Assembly (NCBI GenBank): GCA_016792845.1
Contig: JAEUKH010000004.1
Coordinates: 1 to 64,000 of the forward strand
Reading direction: 5' to 3'
DNA length: 64,000 nt
DNA from: Myxococcales bacterium
Lineage (GTDB): Bacteria; Myxococcota_A; Polyangia; Polyangiales; Ga0077539
How positions within the stretch are numbered: position 1 is the stretch's first letter; every line of letters starts with the position of its first letter. This document shows, piece by piece, positions 28,491 to 36,581 of the stretch. The translations under genes were made by a program, and so were the position numbers. The notes under the pieces were generated by a model that was not told where the DNA came from, made no database searches, and saw only the letters and a list, made by a program, of their open reading frames with translations.

Positions 28491-31373
28491 TCAGGGGCGC
28501 GTCACGGCCACGGTGTAGCTCCCCGAGCTGGTCGAGAAGTAACCGTCGACGGTGAGGGTGTGGAGCCCCGCGCCCGCAGAGACTCCCGCCGAGATCGTCG
28601 ACTGGGTGCCGCAGCCGTCGTCGTTGCAGGTCGCGCCGCTGCCGACCACGCTGCCGTCGCCGTTGCGGAGGTAGAGCACGGTGTCCCAACTGGCGCGGTT
28701 GCAGGTCTGGGCCGAGAGGGTCCCGCCGCCGTCGGCGGGGCAGGTGCGCCACCAGTACGTGTTCTCGGGGCCGCTCCCGGCGCACTCGCTGGTCGAGCCC
28801 GTGCCGCTGGTGGTGCCCGAGGGGTTGGTCGCCCCGGCGCTCAAGAGGCTCACCGCGCCGTTGCCCGCGGGAAGATGCTGGAAGCGAATGTTGACAGTGC
28901 CCACATTCGACGAATACCCCGCGACGACGAGGTAGTACGTGCCCGGGTTCAAGAGCGCCACCACCTGCGATTGGAGCGACCCGCACACGCTGTCATCGTT
29001 GCAGGTCTGGTCGCCCGCGGTGGTGCCCGAGGGCATCGGGGTGGTGCAGCCCGAGGCGAAGAAGAGCACCGTGTCGAAGCTCGTGCCGAAGGTGTCGGCG
29101 TACACGAGCTCGCGGCTGGTGAGGGTGAAGCGGTAGTAGACGTCGGCGCCCGAGAGGCTCGTGCAGAGGGCGTCGACGTCGTGGTTGGCGCCGGTGAGGT
29201 TGACGCTGAGGGTCGACTGGCGCTGCCCGAGGTTGAGCTCCTGGGCGGCGTTGCAGCGGTCGTTGGCGGGGCCCACGGTGACGCAGCTCCCGGCGACGCA
29301 GCTCCGGCCCGCGGCGCAGACGTTGCCGCACGCGCCGCAGTTTCGCAGGTCGGTCTGGAGCGACACGCAGGCCCCCGCGCAGAAGGTCGTGCCGCCGGTG
29401 CAGACCGAGGCGCAGGTGCCGTTCGAGCAGGCCGTGCCGGGGCCGCAGGCGCGCCCGCAGGCGCCGCAGTTCAGGTTGTCGCTGACGAGGCTCGTCTCGC
29501 AGCCGTCGGCGTCGAGGCTGTTGCAGTTGCCGAAGCCGCCCGTACACGCCGCGATCGCGCACGCGCCCGCCACGCAGCTCGGCACGGCGTTGTTGCGCAC
29601 GCACAGCCGCCCGCAGCCGCCGCAGTTGCGGGTGTCGCTGACGAGGCTCGTCTCGCAGCCGTCGCCGTCGTTGCCGTTGCAGTTGTCGAAGCCCGGGCTA
29701 CAGAGGGTGATGCGGCACACCGCGTCGCTGCATCGCGCTTGGGCGTTGCTCCGCTGGCAGACCGCGCCGCAGGCCCCGCAGTGCTGATCGCTCGCGCGGA
29801 GGTTGGTCTCGCACCCGTCGACCCCGCCGCCCGAGCAGTCTGCGAAGCCGGGGTTGCAGCGCAGCCCGCAGGCGCCCTGGTCACACGCCGCGCTGCCGTT
29901 GGCCACCGCGGGGCACTGGCGGTCGCAGCTCCCGCACGACGCGACGTCGCTCCGCAGGTCGACGCAGCGGTCGGTGCAGAAGGTCGTGCCGCCGGCGCAG
30001 ACCGACGAGCACGCGCCGTTCGAGCAGGCCGTGCCGGCGCCGCAGCGACGGTTGCACGCGCCGCAGTTCGAGTTGTCGGCCGCGGTGGCGGTCTCGCACC
30101 CGTTGCGCGGGTCGCCGTCACAATCGGCGAAGCCTGCGCGGCAGGCCCCGACCACGCAGGCCCCCGCGTTGCAGCTCGGGGTCGCATTCGGGGTCACGCA
30201 CACCACGCCGCAGGCCCCGCAGTGGCTCGTGCTCGTGCCGAGGGCGGCCTCGCATCCGTTCGACGGGTCGCTGTCGCAGTCGCCGAAGCCGCTCGCGCAG
30301 GTCGAGGCGCAGACCCCGCCGTTGCATCGCGCGACCGCGTTCGGCCCCGTGGGGCACACCTGCCCGCACGCCCCGCAGTTGCGCGGATCTTCGGGCAGCC
30401 GCGCCTCGCACCCGTTGCCCGGGGTGTTGTCGCAGTCGCCGTAGCCGGTCGCGCACTCGGTGCTGCAACGCCCCGCCGCGCAGCGCGCGGTGGCATTGGG
30501 GCCCGTCGCGCAGGCCATGCCGCAGGCGCCGCAGTTGGCGGGGTCGGCGGCGGTGGGCGTCTCGCACCCGTTGGCGGCGTTCGCGTCACAATCGCCGAAG
30601 CCCGCGGCGCAAGCGCCCACGGCGCAGCGGCCCTGCGAGCACGTCGCCGTCGCGCCCGGAACCACGCACTGATTGCCGCAGCGGCCGCAGTTGGCCACCT
30701 CGCCTTGGGTGTCGATGCACACCCCGCCGCAGCAGCTCGACCCCGTCGCGCAGGCCTGGCCGCAGCCGCCGCAGTGGGTCGCGCTGCTCGACGGGTTGAC
30801 ACACTGGCTGTTGCAACAGATCGCCCCGACGCCGCAGCCTTGGCGCTCGTTGCAGCCCGCGACGCAGGCCCCAGATTGGCATACCGTGCCGAGGGCGCAG
30901 TCTCCGTCGGCGTTGCAGCCCACGCAGCGGTGCGAGCTGAGCTCGCAGCGGGTGACCCCCCCGGCGCCGCAGTCGGAGTCGGCGTTGCAGCCCGCCTGGC
31001 AGGTGTTCGTGGCGGCCTCGCAGTAGGTGCCCGAGCGGCAGGTGGGGCGGGCCGCCACGCAGCCCACGCAGCGCCCCGTCGCGGTGTCGCAGACGGCGCC
31101 CGCAGGGTCGCTCGCGCACTGCTCGTCGCGCTGACAGCCCGAAGGAGCCGTGTCGGGAGCCGCATCACTCGGTGTCGCCGCGTCGTCGGGCGAGGGGGCC
31201 ACATCGGCGGCGTCGGGCTCGCCGACGTCACCCATGGGCGTGTCGTCTGGCGCGCCGAGGTCGACGCTCTGCCCGGCGTCGGTGCCGATGACGTTGCCCG
31301 AGCCGCGCGCACACGCTGAGAGCGCCGCGAGGGCCGTCAGCGCAAGAACCTTCAAGGAAGTACCGTGTCGCAC
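28491..31373 (-). CDS. Cysteine-rich repeat lipoprotein with C-terminal PPC-like domains
   Basis: From the GTG at 31373, nine bases after a GGAGG, the protein has 960 residues and begins with a signal ending LSACARG, a lipobox. An Asp/Ala/Pro-rich linker leads into about 550 residues of imperfect repeats of the type GCET, about eight residues, NCGACGxxC, with roughly ten copies, interleaved with shorter CVAGC-type units. From about 700 the sequence changes to beta-sandwich domains (ADVYYRFTLTSRELVYADTFG; WDTVLYLRNG; GLHTLTVDGYFS), resembling bacterial pre-peptidase C-terminal domains. This layout is common in secreted proteins of Polyangiales. It is probably an outer-surface protein stabilised by disulfides; no enzymatic motif is seen. 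Confidence 0.82.
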   Translation of the reverse strand: MRHGTSLKVLALTALAALSACARGSGNVIGTDAGQSVDLGAPDDTPMGDVGEPDAADVAPSPDDAATPSDAAPDTAPSGCQRDEQCASDPAGAVCDTATGRCVGCVAARPTCRSGTYCEAATNTCQAGCNADSDCGAGGVTRCELSSHRCVGCNADGDCALGTVCQSGACVAGCNERQGCGVGAICCNSQCVNPSSSATHCGGCGQACATGSSCCGGVCIDTQGEVANCGRCGNQCVVPGATATCSQGRCAVGACAAGFGDCDANAANGCETPTAADPANCGACGMACATGPNATARCAAGRCSTECATGYGDCDNTPGNGCEARLPEDPRNCGACGQVCPTGPNAVARCNGGVCASTCASGFGDCDSDPSNGCEAALGTSTSHCGACGVVCVTPNATPSCNAGACVVGACRAGFADCDGDPRNGCETATAADNSNCGACNRRCGAGTACSNGACSSVCAGGTTFCTDRCVDLRSDVASCGSCDRQCPAVANGSAACDQGACGLRCNPGFADCSGGGVDGCETNLRASDQHCGACGAVCQRSNAQARCSDAVCRITLCSPGFDNCNGNDGDGCETSLVSDTRNCGGCGRLCVRNNAVPSCVAGACAIAACTGGFGNCNSLDADGCETSLVSDNLNCGACGRACGPGTACSNGTCASVCTGGTTFCAGACVSLQTDLRNCGACGNVCAAGRSCVAGSCVTVGPANDRCNAAQELNLGQRQSTLSVNLTGANHDVDALCTSLSGADVYYRFTLTSRELVYADTFGTSFDTVLFFASGCTTPMPSGTTAGDQTCNDDSVCGSLQSQVVALLNPGTYYLVVAGYSSNVGTVNIRFQHLPAGNGAVSLLSAGATNPSGTTSGTGSTSECAGSGPENTYWWRTCPADGGGTLSAQTCNRASWDTVLYLRNGDGSVVGSGATCNDDGCGTQSTISAGVSAGAGLHTLTVDGYFSTSSGSYTVAVTRP

Positions 31374-31446
31374 GTGAGCGTGCCTCCGCGTGTTGAGAAG
31401 AAGGGTCGCGCGCGCCCTGAGCCTGGGGCTCGCCATCACCATACCA

Positions 31447-32316
31447 CTACCGACCGCGCCGCGAGGGGCGGCCGCCGTGTGGCAAATTCTCCTCATCGAT
31501 CAAGGGTTTACGCACGATGAAGAGGTAGTTGAACCCGCGGAGGAAGAAGTTGCCCTCGGCCGCCGCGAGGTGCCAGTTTCCCTGGCCGAGCGACTTGTTG
31601 TGCCGCACCACCGAGACCACGTCGACGGCCTCGAAGTGTTGGCCCATGAGGGCGAAGAGGCTCATCCCGACGGGGGCGAAGCCCTTCTTCTTCTCGAAGT
31701 AATCGCAGACGTAGAGCGCGAAGACGCCGCCGGGCTTGAGCACCCGGTTCACTTCGTCAAAGACGCGCCCCATCTCGCGGTAGAAGCGCGGGTCAAAGGC
31801 CGAAATCTTGCCGATGCAGCGGCCGTCGTCGCTGTACGCGATGTGGTCGCCGTACGGAGGGTCGAGAAACACGAGCGAGGCGGCCTCGTTGTCGACCGGG
31901 AGCCGCCGCGCGTCAGCCCGCACGATGTCATCGCGGTAGGGCTTGAGGTCGAAGCCGAGGCCCTCGCGTCCGAGGTCGCGGGCCACGTCGAGGGTGGTGC
32001 CGCTCCCGCACATCGGGTCGAGCACGGTGTCGCCGGGGGCTGAGTAGCGCGAGATGACGTTCCAGATGACGTAGCTGGGGGTCGCGCCGATGTAGCGGCT
32101 GTCGCCCTGTTGGGTCGCGCCGTAGTGCTGCGAGGGGTAGTCCCACAGGGTCGTGGTCTGCGGTCGCAGGGCGGGCTTGTCGGGCCGTCGATGGCCTCCC
32201 GCAGCGGGCGCGGGGCTCGCCGGAGCGGGCGCGGGCCGCGGGGGCTGCGCGGGCGCTGCGGTTTGCTTCGATGACGGGGCGGGGCGCGGGTGGCGCGGGG
32301 GTCGACGGCTCTCCAC
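31447..32316 (-). CDS. DNA methyltransferase (N4-cytosine/N6-adenine type)
   Basis: The domain contains LDPMCGSGTT (AdoMet-binding motif I) and FLDPPYGDHIAY (catalytic motif IV, DPPY), the signature of amino-methyltransferases, then GGVFALYVCDYF. The N-terminal 60 or so residues are Pro/Ala-rich and probably disordered. The reading frame is open back to 32421, inside the divergent tRNA-Glu, so a downstream start must be used; a GTG at 32316 is one choice. No restriction enzyme gene is adjacent, so it is either an orphan DNA methylase or acts on RNA. The next gene downstream on the same strand is the Cys-repeat lipoprotein, 73 bp away. Confidence 0.82.
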   Translation of the reverse strand: MESRRPPRHPRPAPSSKQTAAPAQPPRPAPAPASPAPAAGGHRRPDKPALRPQTTTLWDYPSQHYGATQQGDSRYIGATPSYVIWNVISRYSAPGDTVLDPMCGSGTTLDVARDLGREGLGFDLKPYRDDIVRADARRLPVDNEAASLVFLDPPYGDHIAYSDDGRCIGKISAFDPRFYREMGRVFDEVNRVLKPGGVFALYVCDYFEKKKGFAPVGMSLFALMGQHFEAVDVVSVVRHNKSLGQGNWHLAAAEGNFFLRGFNYLFIVRKPLIDEENLPHGGRPSRRGR

Positions 32317-32413
32317 GGTGATGGCGTGTTGTGGCGAAATCGACGCCGGGTGCCAAGAGAAGACTTGCGAAGGGAGAGAGATCGTGTAGAAAGCGCCCGT
32401 CGCTTGCAGAGCG

Positions 32414-32486
32414 GTCCCCATCGTCTAGAGGCCCAGGACCGCGGCTTTTCACGTCGCTAACGGGGGTTCGAATCCCCCTGGGGACA
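32414..32486 (+). tRNA. tRNA-Glu (anticodon TTC)
   Basis: A full cloverleaf is visible. The acceptor GTCCCCA (32414-32420) pairs with TGGGGAC (32479-32485), the anticodon loop TTTTCAC carries TTC, and the T-arm GGGGGTTCGAATCCCCC is perfect. The terminal CCA is not encoded. Phage-like sequence begins just downstream, which makes this tRNA a plausible integration site. Confidence 0.95.
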
Positions 32487-32589
32487 CTGGGCAGCACCCT
32501 GTCATCTCTCACAAGAGTGGCAGGGTGTTTTACTTTGGGCCACCGCGCGCGCCTCCGGTGACGCGGGCGGTGCGACCGAAACGACTGAG

Positions 32590-32930
32590 GCGTACGCTGA
32601 CGCGGCGATGAAGCGGGCCCCCGAGGCCCTCGACGCCGGGATCCTCGGCGCGGTGCAGAAGGCCGTGCGCGAGGCGACGAGCCGCTCCGGGCTGAGCGCG
32701 TGCGGCGGGTCAACGACGTAGACGACTCGGCCCTCCACGAGCGCGTGTCGGGCGTGGTGATGCGCTGCGCCAGCGCGGGCCTTCTGGGTTGCGGGCATCA
32801 CCTCGGTCAACCTCGTGACGGAGGTTCACCAGGCCATCGCGCGGGCCATCGCCGATGGCACGACGCTCGACGACTTCAGGCGCGCGGTGGGCGCGAGACT
32901 CACCGAGGCATTGGGGCGCTCCCAACGCGG
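32590..32930 (+). pseudogene. Frameshifted 5' part of a phage head-morphogenesis gene (SPP1 gp7 / MuF family)
   Basis: Coding-like sequence switches frame several times. One frame gives TEAYADAAMKRAPEALDAG, another RVNDVDDSALHERVSGVV, and a third AFWVAGITSVNLVTEVHQA followed by IARAIADGTTLDDFRRAVG. The last is typical of the helical region preceding the gp7/MuF core. The third frame stops being coding at about 32920, where the sense continues in the frame of the next feature. There is no single start. It is either decay or base-calling errors in GC-rich runs. Confidence 0.6.
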
Positions 32931-33988
32931 CGCGGCTCGAAACCATCTTCCGCACCAACGTCCAGGCTGCCTACAACGCAGGGCGCTTCGCCGAGCTGAG
33001 CCGCCCCGCCATGCGCGCGGTGCGGCCGTTCTGGAAGTACGTCGCCATCCTCGACGGGCGTACGACGGCCACCTGCGCGCCGCTCCAGGGCACCGTCCGC
33101 CGGCACGACGACGACTTCAGGCGCACGCACTGGCCACCGCTGCACTTCAACTGCCGCTCGACCGTCGTGAGCCTCTCTTGCGCCGAGGCTGCCCGTGCGG
33201 GCGGCGCGGGGGAGCTGCCGAAGGCGAAGCCGCCGGGCGAAGGATTCGGCACGCGGCCCGATCTCGCTGGGGAGGCGCTACGGCCGACGGAGAAGGCCCT
33301 GGAGGCTACGAAGCGGGCGCTTGTAGACCGAGATGCGCCAGCGATGTCCAAAGGGGGCGCCATCGCACAGCAGCTTGATGCGGTGACTGCTCAAGACGGC
33401 GTCGACGATGCCTACGTTCGCAACACAAGGGTCGCGCAGTGGCTGGCGCGCCGATCGATCCCCGTCGACCCCATCAGCGACGACCTGGTTGATGTCATCG
33501 ACATTGACGGAAAGGTGGTTGGAAAGGAGGCTGCGACGGTGGACCCATGGGTTCCGCCTCCCCGCATCCGCCTGTCACGGTGGATCGGCACCTACGGTGA
33601 GATACCCGCTGAGACCCGCGGCGAGCCGAGCTCGTTTGCGGAGCAACCTCGTGGGGCGTTTGTGGACTCGTGGGCAAGGACGCCCCGCGACACAATCGCC
33701 CGGATTGCCACGCACGAATTCGCCCACGCGCTAGAGGCTGATCTCGTCCACCGTGGGGGCAACGACTGGTCGGTTTCGCTACAGTCGGAGCGCAACTATT
33801 ATTCCGCCATGCAGGAAACCCGTCCCGGCCGCGGTCCCGTAAGTGCCTACGCGCGGAAGAACCCCCAGGAGTACTTCGCCGAGAGCGTCACAGCGTACCT
33901 GCACACGCCAGACATTTTGCGAGCCAGGGACCCTGACCAGTACGAGACGATAGAGTATATTCTCAGACGCGAAGGAATCATCCCATGA
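32855..33988 (+). CDS. MuF/SPP1-gp7-type phage head protein core fused to an HExxH metallopeptidase (candidate toxin) domain
   Basis: Real coding in this frame starts near 32930 with ARLETIFRTNVQAAYNAGRF, then ILDGRTTATCAPLQG and HFNCRSTVV, the core of the SPP1 gp7 / Mu gpF head-morphogenesis family (about residues 26-110 of the frame). After a linker comes a distinct C-terminal domain (about 225-377) with ATHEFAHALE (zinc ligands H287 and H291, catalytic E288) and, 50 residues on, SAYARKNPQEYFAESVTAY. This is the layout of anthrax-lethal-factor-like metallopeptidases. MuF proteins of temperate phages are known to carry toxin C-termini. GC falls in this part. Its TGA overlaps the ATG of the next small gene. 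The 5' part of the gene is frameshifted. Confidence 0.75.
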   Translation: MARRSTTSGARWARDSPRHWGAPNAARLETIFRTNVQAAYNAGRFAELSRPAMRAVRPFWKYVAILDGRTTATCAPLQGTVRRHDDDFRRTHWPPLHFNCRSTVVSLSCAEAARAGGAGELPKAKPPGEGFGTRPDLAGEALRPTEKALEATKRALVDRDAPAMSKGGAIAQQLDAVTAQDGVDDAYVRNTRVAQWLARRSIPVDPISDDLVDVIDIDGKVVGKEAATVDPWVPPPRIRLSRWIGTYGEIPAETRGEPSSFAEQPRGAFVDSWARTPRDTIARIATHEFAHALEADLVHRGGNDWSVSLQSERNYYSAMQETRPGRGPVSAYARKNPQEYFAESVTAYLHTPDILRARDPDQYETIEYILRREGIIP

Positions 33989-34203
33989 GCCGCCCATTCA
34001 CATACGTTGAGCCATCGCCGGAACTGCGCGCCGTGCTGAAGGAAGCGAGCGAGGCGGTTCTTGCGGGGCGGTTCGACCAACAAACGTACGAGGCCGCGGT
34101 CCGAGCGGCGGAAGCCGTCGGCGCTACCCACTCGGATCTGCGATGCATTGAGCGTTACGCTGTCGCCTTGCGGCTTCAGCACGTAGGGACTTCTAACCCC
34201 TAG
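33985..34203 (+). CDS. Small protein coupled to the MuF metallopeptidase gene; candidate immunity protein
   Basis: This 72-residue, mostly helical protein starts at an ATG overlapping the upstream stop (ATGA). It has no recognised family, no signal peptide and no cysteine cluster apart from a single Cys. Its size, coupling to a toxin-like domain and shared lower GC suggest an antidote for the metallopeptidase, but this is inference. It could also be a small phage protein of another kind. Confidence 0.6.
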   Translation: MSRPFTYVEPSPELRAVLKEASEAVLAGRFDQQTYEAAVRAAEAVGATHSDLRCIERYAVALRLQHVGTSNP

Positions 34204-34217
34204 CTTCCTCCATCCAA

Positions 34218-34937
34218 ATGCCCCTCGCCCTCGTGCTTCCGCTCCCTGCGGAGGTTGCGGCGCGCGTGGCCCTGCCTGCGTCCGTGCCTGGCGCGCTCCC
34301 TGCGAGCGACCTGCATGTGACGCTGGCGGCGCTCACGTCTGCGCCGCCCGACCTCCTCGGCTCTCTCGCCGCCCTCGCGGCCCACGCTGCGCCCCTCGCG
34401 GCCACCCTGTCGGGCACCGGGCGCTTCGCGTCGCCTGTGGCTGAGGGCGACGCGTTCTACCTGAGCGTCGACGCGCCCGCATCGAGTCCGAGCACTGGCG
34501 CTTCATCGACCGCATCCACGGCCCGTCGCCGCACGTCACCCTCGCGTACCTCGCGCCCGACGACGCTGCGCCCCCCCATCGAACGCTTCGGCCCCGAGCC
34601 CGTGCGCTTCGAGGCCCTCGCGCTCTGGGACGGCGACACCCGCACCGCCTTCCCCTTCGGCACCGCCATCGACACCACCACGACCCTCGACGCCGTCGCT
34701 CTGCCGGACACGCCGCCCGCCGAGCTGCGTGGCTTCGCCGCGCCGGTCATCCCGCCCACGTCCATCGCCCGCCGTCTGCGGCCCGGTGCCCCGCGCGGGC
34801 GCGGGTGCCGCCGTCGAGCGTTCGCGACGCCGATCACTGTCTGTTCTGCGCCGAACAGTCGAGTGGTTAGACAAACCATGCACAAGGCCCAAACAAGCGC
34901 CACCGGGATGCGTCCTGACAGCGACCCTCGTCAATGA
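34218..34937 (+). pseudogene. 2H phosphoesterase (2'-5' RNA-ligase-like) gene with two compensating frame shifts
   Basis: The first frame gives an N-terminal half with LHVTLAAL (H33-x-T35), the first HxT motif of the 2H family. The second motif, SPHVTLAYLAPDD, is in another frame at about 34526-34560, preceded there by IESEHWRFIDRIHG. The original frame is then used again for ERFGPEPVRFEALALWDGDTR from about 34578. Restoring the phase needs one indel near 34475 and one near the CCCCCCC run at 34571-34577. The motif spacing of about 72 residues is right for the family. It is either a decayed phage gene or sequencing errors. Its tail has no recognisable domain. Confidence 0.6.
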
Positions 34938-35013
34938 TTCAGGCCATAGGGGCCATGTAGGCGACCCTGCGTGAGGTGGGCGGCACGCGGGCTGCACTCA
35001 TAAGAGACGTCGA

Positions 35014-36132
35014 ATGTACGATCACCCCTCAAACCCAACCATGAATGAAATGGCGGCGTCGATCCCCGCGGCCATTCGTGGTTTGAGCGATGACACCATT
35101 CGCGTGCTCGAGCGCGTGCCGAGCGCGGTGTTCGTGCTCGACGCCGACGGTCTGATTCGATGGGCCAACGGGCGCACGCATCGTGTGTTGAAGCGCTCGG
35201 TCGAGTCGGTGGTGGGTCTCTCGGCTGAGGCGCTCTTTGGCTGTCAGATGCCGAGCGTGGCCGAGCTGCCGAACGAGCCCGAGGGCTTCGCGGGGCGCAC
35301 GACCTTGCCGACGCCCGACGGGCTCCGGATGGTGGTTTCGTTTCGGGTTACGCCGCTTGAACTGCCGGGGTTTGAGCCCGCCGAGGGGTGCCGCGCGGTG
35401 TTCGTCCAAGACGTCACGGGCATCGAGCATCTGCGGGCCGAGCGCGACCGCCTCTTGCAGTTTGCGACGGTGCACGAGGTGCTGCCTTCGCTCTTGCATG
35501 AGCTGAAGACGCCGCTGGCCTCGGTGCTCTCGTCGGTCGAGTTGTTGATTGAAGACTACGAAGAGCCCGCGCTGCAGCAGTCGCTCTTCGCGGTGCTCCA
35601 AGAGCTTCGGCGCATGAAGCTCAACCTTGAGGGTATCGGCTCCGTCGGGCGGCCGCTCCGCGCGGCGCGGGTGCACGCCATCGACGACGTGGTGACCCAG
35701 GCCTGCCGCGTGCTTGAGGCGAGCGCCCGGGCGCGGGGCATGGTGCTCCACTGTCAGACCGCGAGCCTGCCGCTCTTGCCCTTCGACCCGTCGGTGGTGC
35801 GGGCGGTGGTGTTCAACCTTGTGACCAACGCGATCCAGGCCTCGGTCGCGAAGGGCCGCATCGCGGTCGAGGTCAGCATCGAAGAGCCCTCGAAGGTCTT
35901 CAAGCTCGTGGTTCGCGACAACGGTTGCGGCATGAACGCTGAGGTCCTCTCGCGATGCCGCGATCTGTTCTTTACCACCAAGGCCAACGGCTCTGGGCTC
36001 GGGCTCGCGCTCTGTGACGCCGCCGCGCGGGCCGCAGACGGCCAGCTCCGCCTTGAGTCTCAGCCCGGGCAGGGCACCACGGTCACCCTGCTCATTCCCG
36101 TGTCAGCCCCTCGCGACGAGCGTCAGGGCTGA
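35014..36132 (+). CDS. Cytoplasmic PAS-domain sensor histidine kinase
   Basis: The 372-residue protein has no membrane helices. A PAS domain (about 30-140) contains VFVLDADGLIRWANGRTHRVL. The dimerisation box is LLHELKTPLASV with phospho-acceptor His162. The ATPase domain carries FNLVTNAIQAS (N box), DNGCGM (G1), DLFFTTK (F) and GSGLGLAL (G2). All catalytic boxes are intact. An alternative start lies at 35041. It is the first gene of a six-gene operon with a Roadblock protein 27 bp downstream and a receiver protein two genes on, its likely phosphorelay partner. Confidence 0.9.
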   Translation: MYDHPSNPTMNEMAASIPAAIRGLSDDTIRVLERVPSAVFVLDADGLIRWANGRTHRVLKRSVESVVGLSAEALFGCQMPSVAELPNEPEGFAGRTTLPTPDGLRMVVSFRVTPLELPGFEPAEGCRAVFVQDVTGIEHLRAERDRLLQFATVHEVLPSLLHELKTPLASVLSSVELLIEDYEEPALQQSLFAVLQELRRMKLNLEGIGSVGRPLRAARVHAIDDVVTQACRVLEASARARGMVLHCQTASLPLLPFDPSVVRAVVFNLVTNAIQASVAKGRIAVEVSIEEPSKVFKLVVRDNGCGMNAEVLSRCRDLFFTTKANGSGLGLALCDAAARAADGQLRLESQPGQGTTVTLLIPVSAPRDERQG

Positions 36133-36159
36133 ATTCAATCATCGTAAAGGAGTCTCAGA

Positions 36160-36525
36160 ATGTCTCGTGTTGAACTGCTGAACCGAACGCTCCGCTCGCT
36201 CCAATCAGGTACCCCCGACATCGAGGCCTGCGCGCTCATCTCAGACGAAGGTCTGGTGATCGCCAGCGTGCTGCCGCAGCACATTCAAGAGGCGCGCGTC
36301 GCCGGTATGGCGGCGACCCTCTTGTCACTCGGTACCCGCGCAGCAAATGAGCTCGGTCGCGGCAAACTCGAGCAGGTGCTCATCCGCGGCGACGCCGGCT
36401 ACGCCGTCATGAGCGAGGTGGGGCAGGGGGTCTTGCTCCTCGTGCTGACGGGCAAAGACGCGAAGCTCGGGCTCATCTTCCTCGATACCGGGCGCGCCGC
36501 GGCCGAGATTCGAAAGATCCTCTAA
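36160..36525 (+). CDS. Roadblock/LC7 protein (MglB-like)
   Basis: Roadblock proteins dimerise and in bacteria act as regulators of Ras-like GTPases; MglB is the GAP for MglA in myxobacterial polarity. This 121-residue protein has the single-domain length and pattern: PDIEACALISDEGLVIAS, then AATLLSLGTRAANELG, QVLIRGDAGYAVM, and LLVLTGKDAKLGLIFLD. A strong AAAGGAG RBS precedes the ATG. No MglA-like GTPase is in the window, so its partner may be the ParA-type ATPase of the same operon or a distant GTPase. Confidence 0.88.
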   Translation: MSRVELLNRTLRSLQSGTPDIEACALISDEGLVIASVLPQHIQEARVAGMAATLLSLGTRAANELGRGKLEQVLIRGDAGYAVMSEVGQGVLLLVLTGKDAKLGLIFLDTGRAAAEIRKIL

Positions 36526-36581
36526 ACAACGTGCGTGTCGGGCGTTCGGGTTGAGGGGCAGTTCACCACAGGAGTCGCACC

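Noticed and set aside
28440..31319. Long plus-strand open frame opposite the Cys-repeat lipoprotein
   Set aside because: It is Ala/Arg/Val-rich antisense of the repeat gene; the minus-strand frame has a signal peptide, RBS and recognisable repeats.
32317..32421. Longer start for the DNA methyltransferase
   Set aside because: The open frame would begin inside tRNA-Glu on the other strand, and the added residues show no family similarity.
34938..35013. Second tRNA-Glu-derived attachment repeat ending the prophage fragment
   Set aside because: No copy of the 3' end of tRNA-Glu could be found between the phage-like genes and the histidine kinase gene, so the right boundary is unknown.
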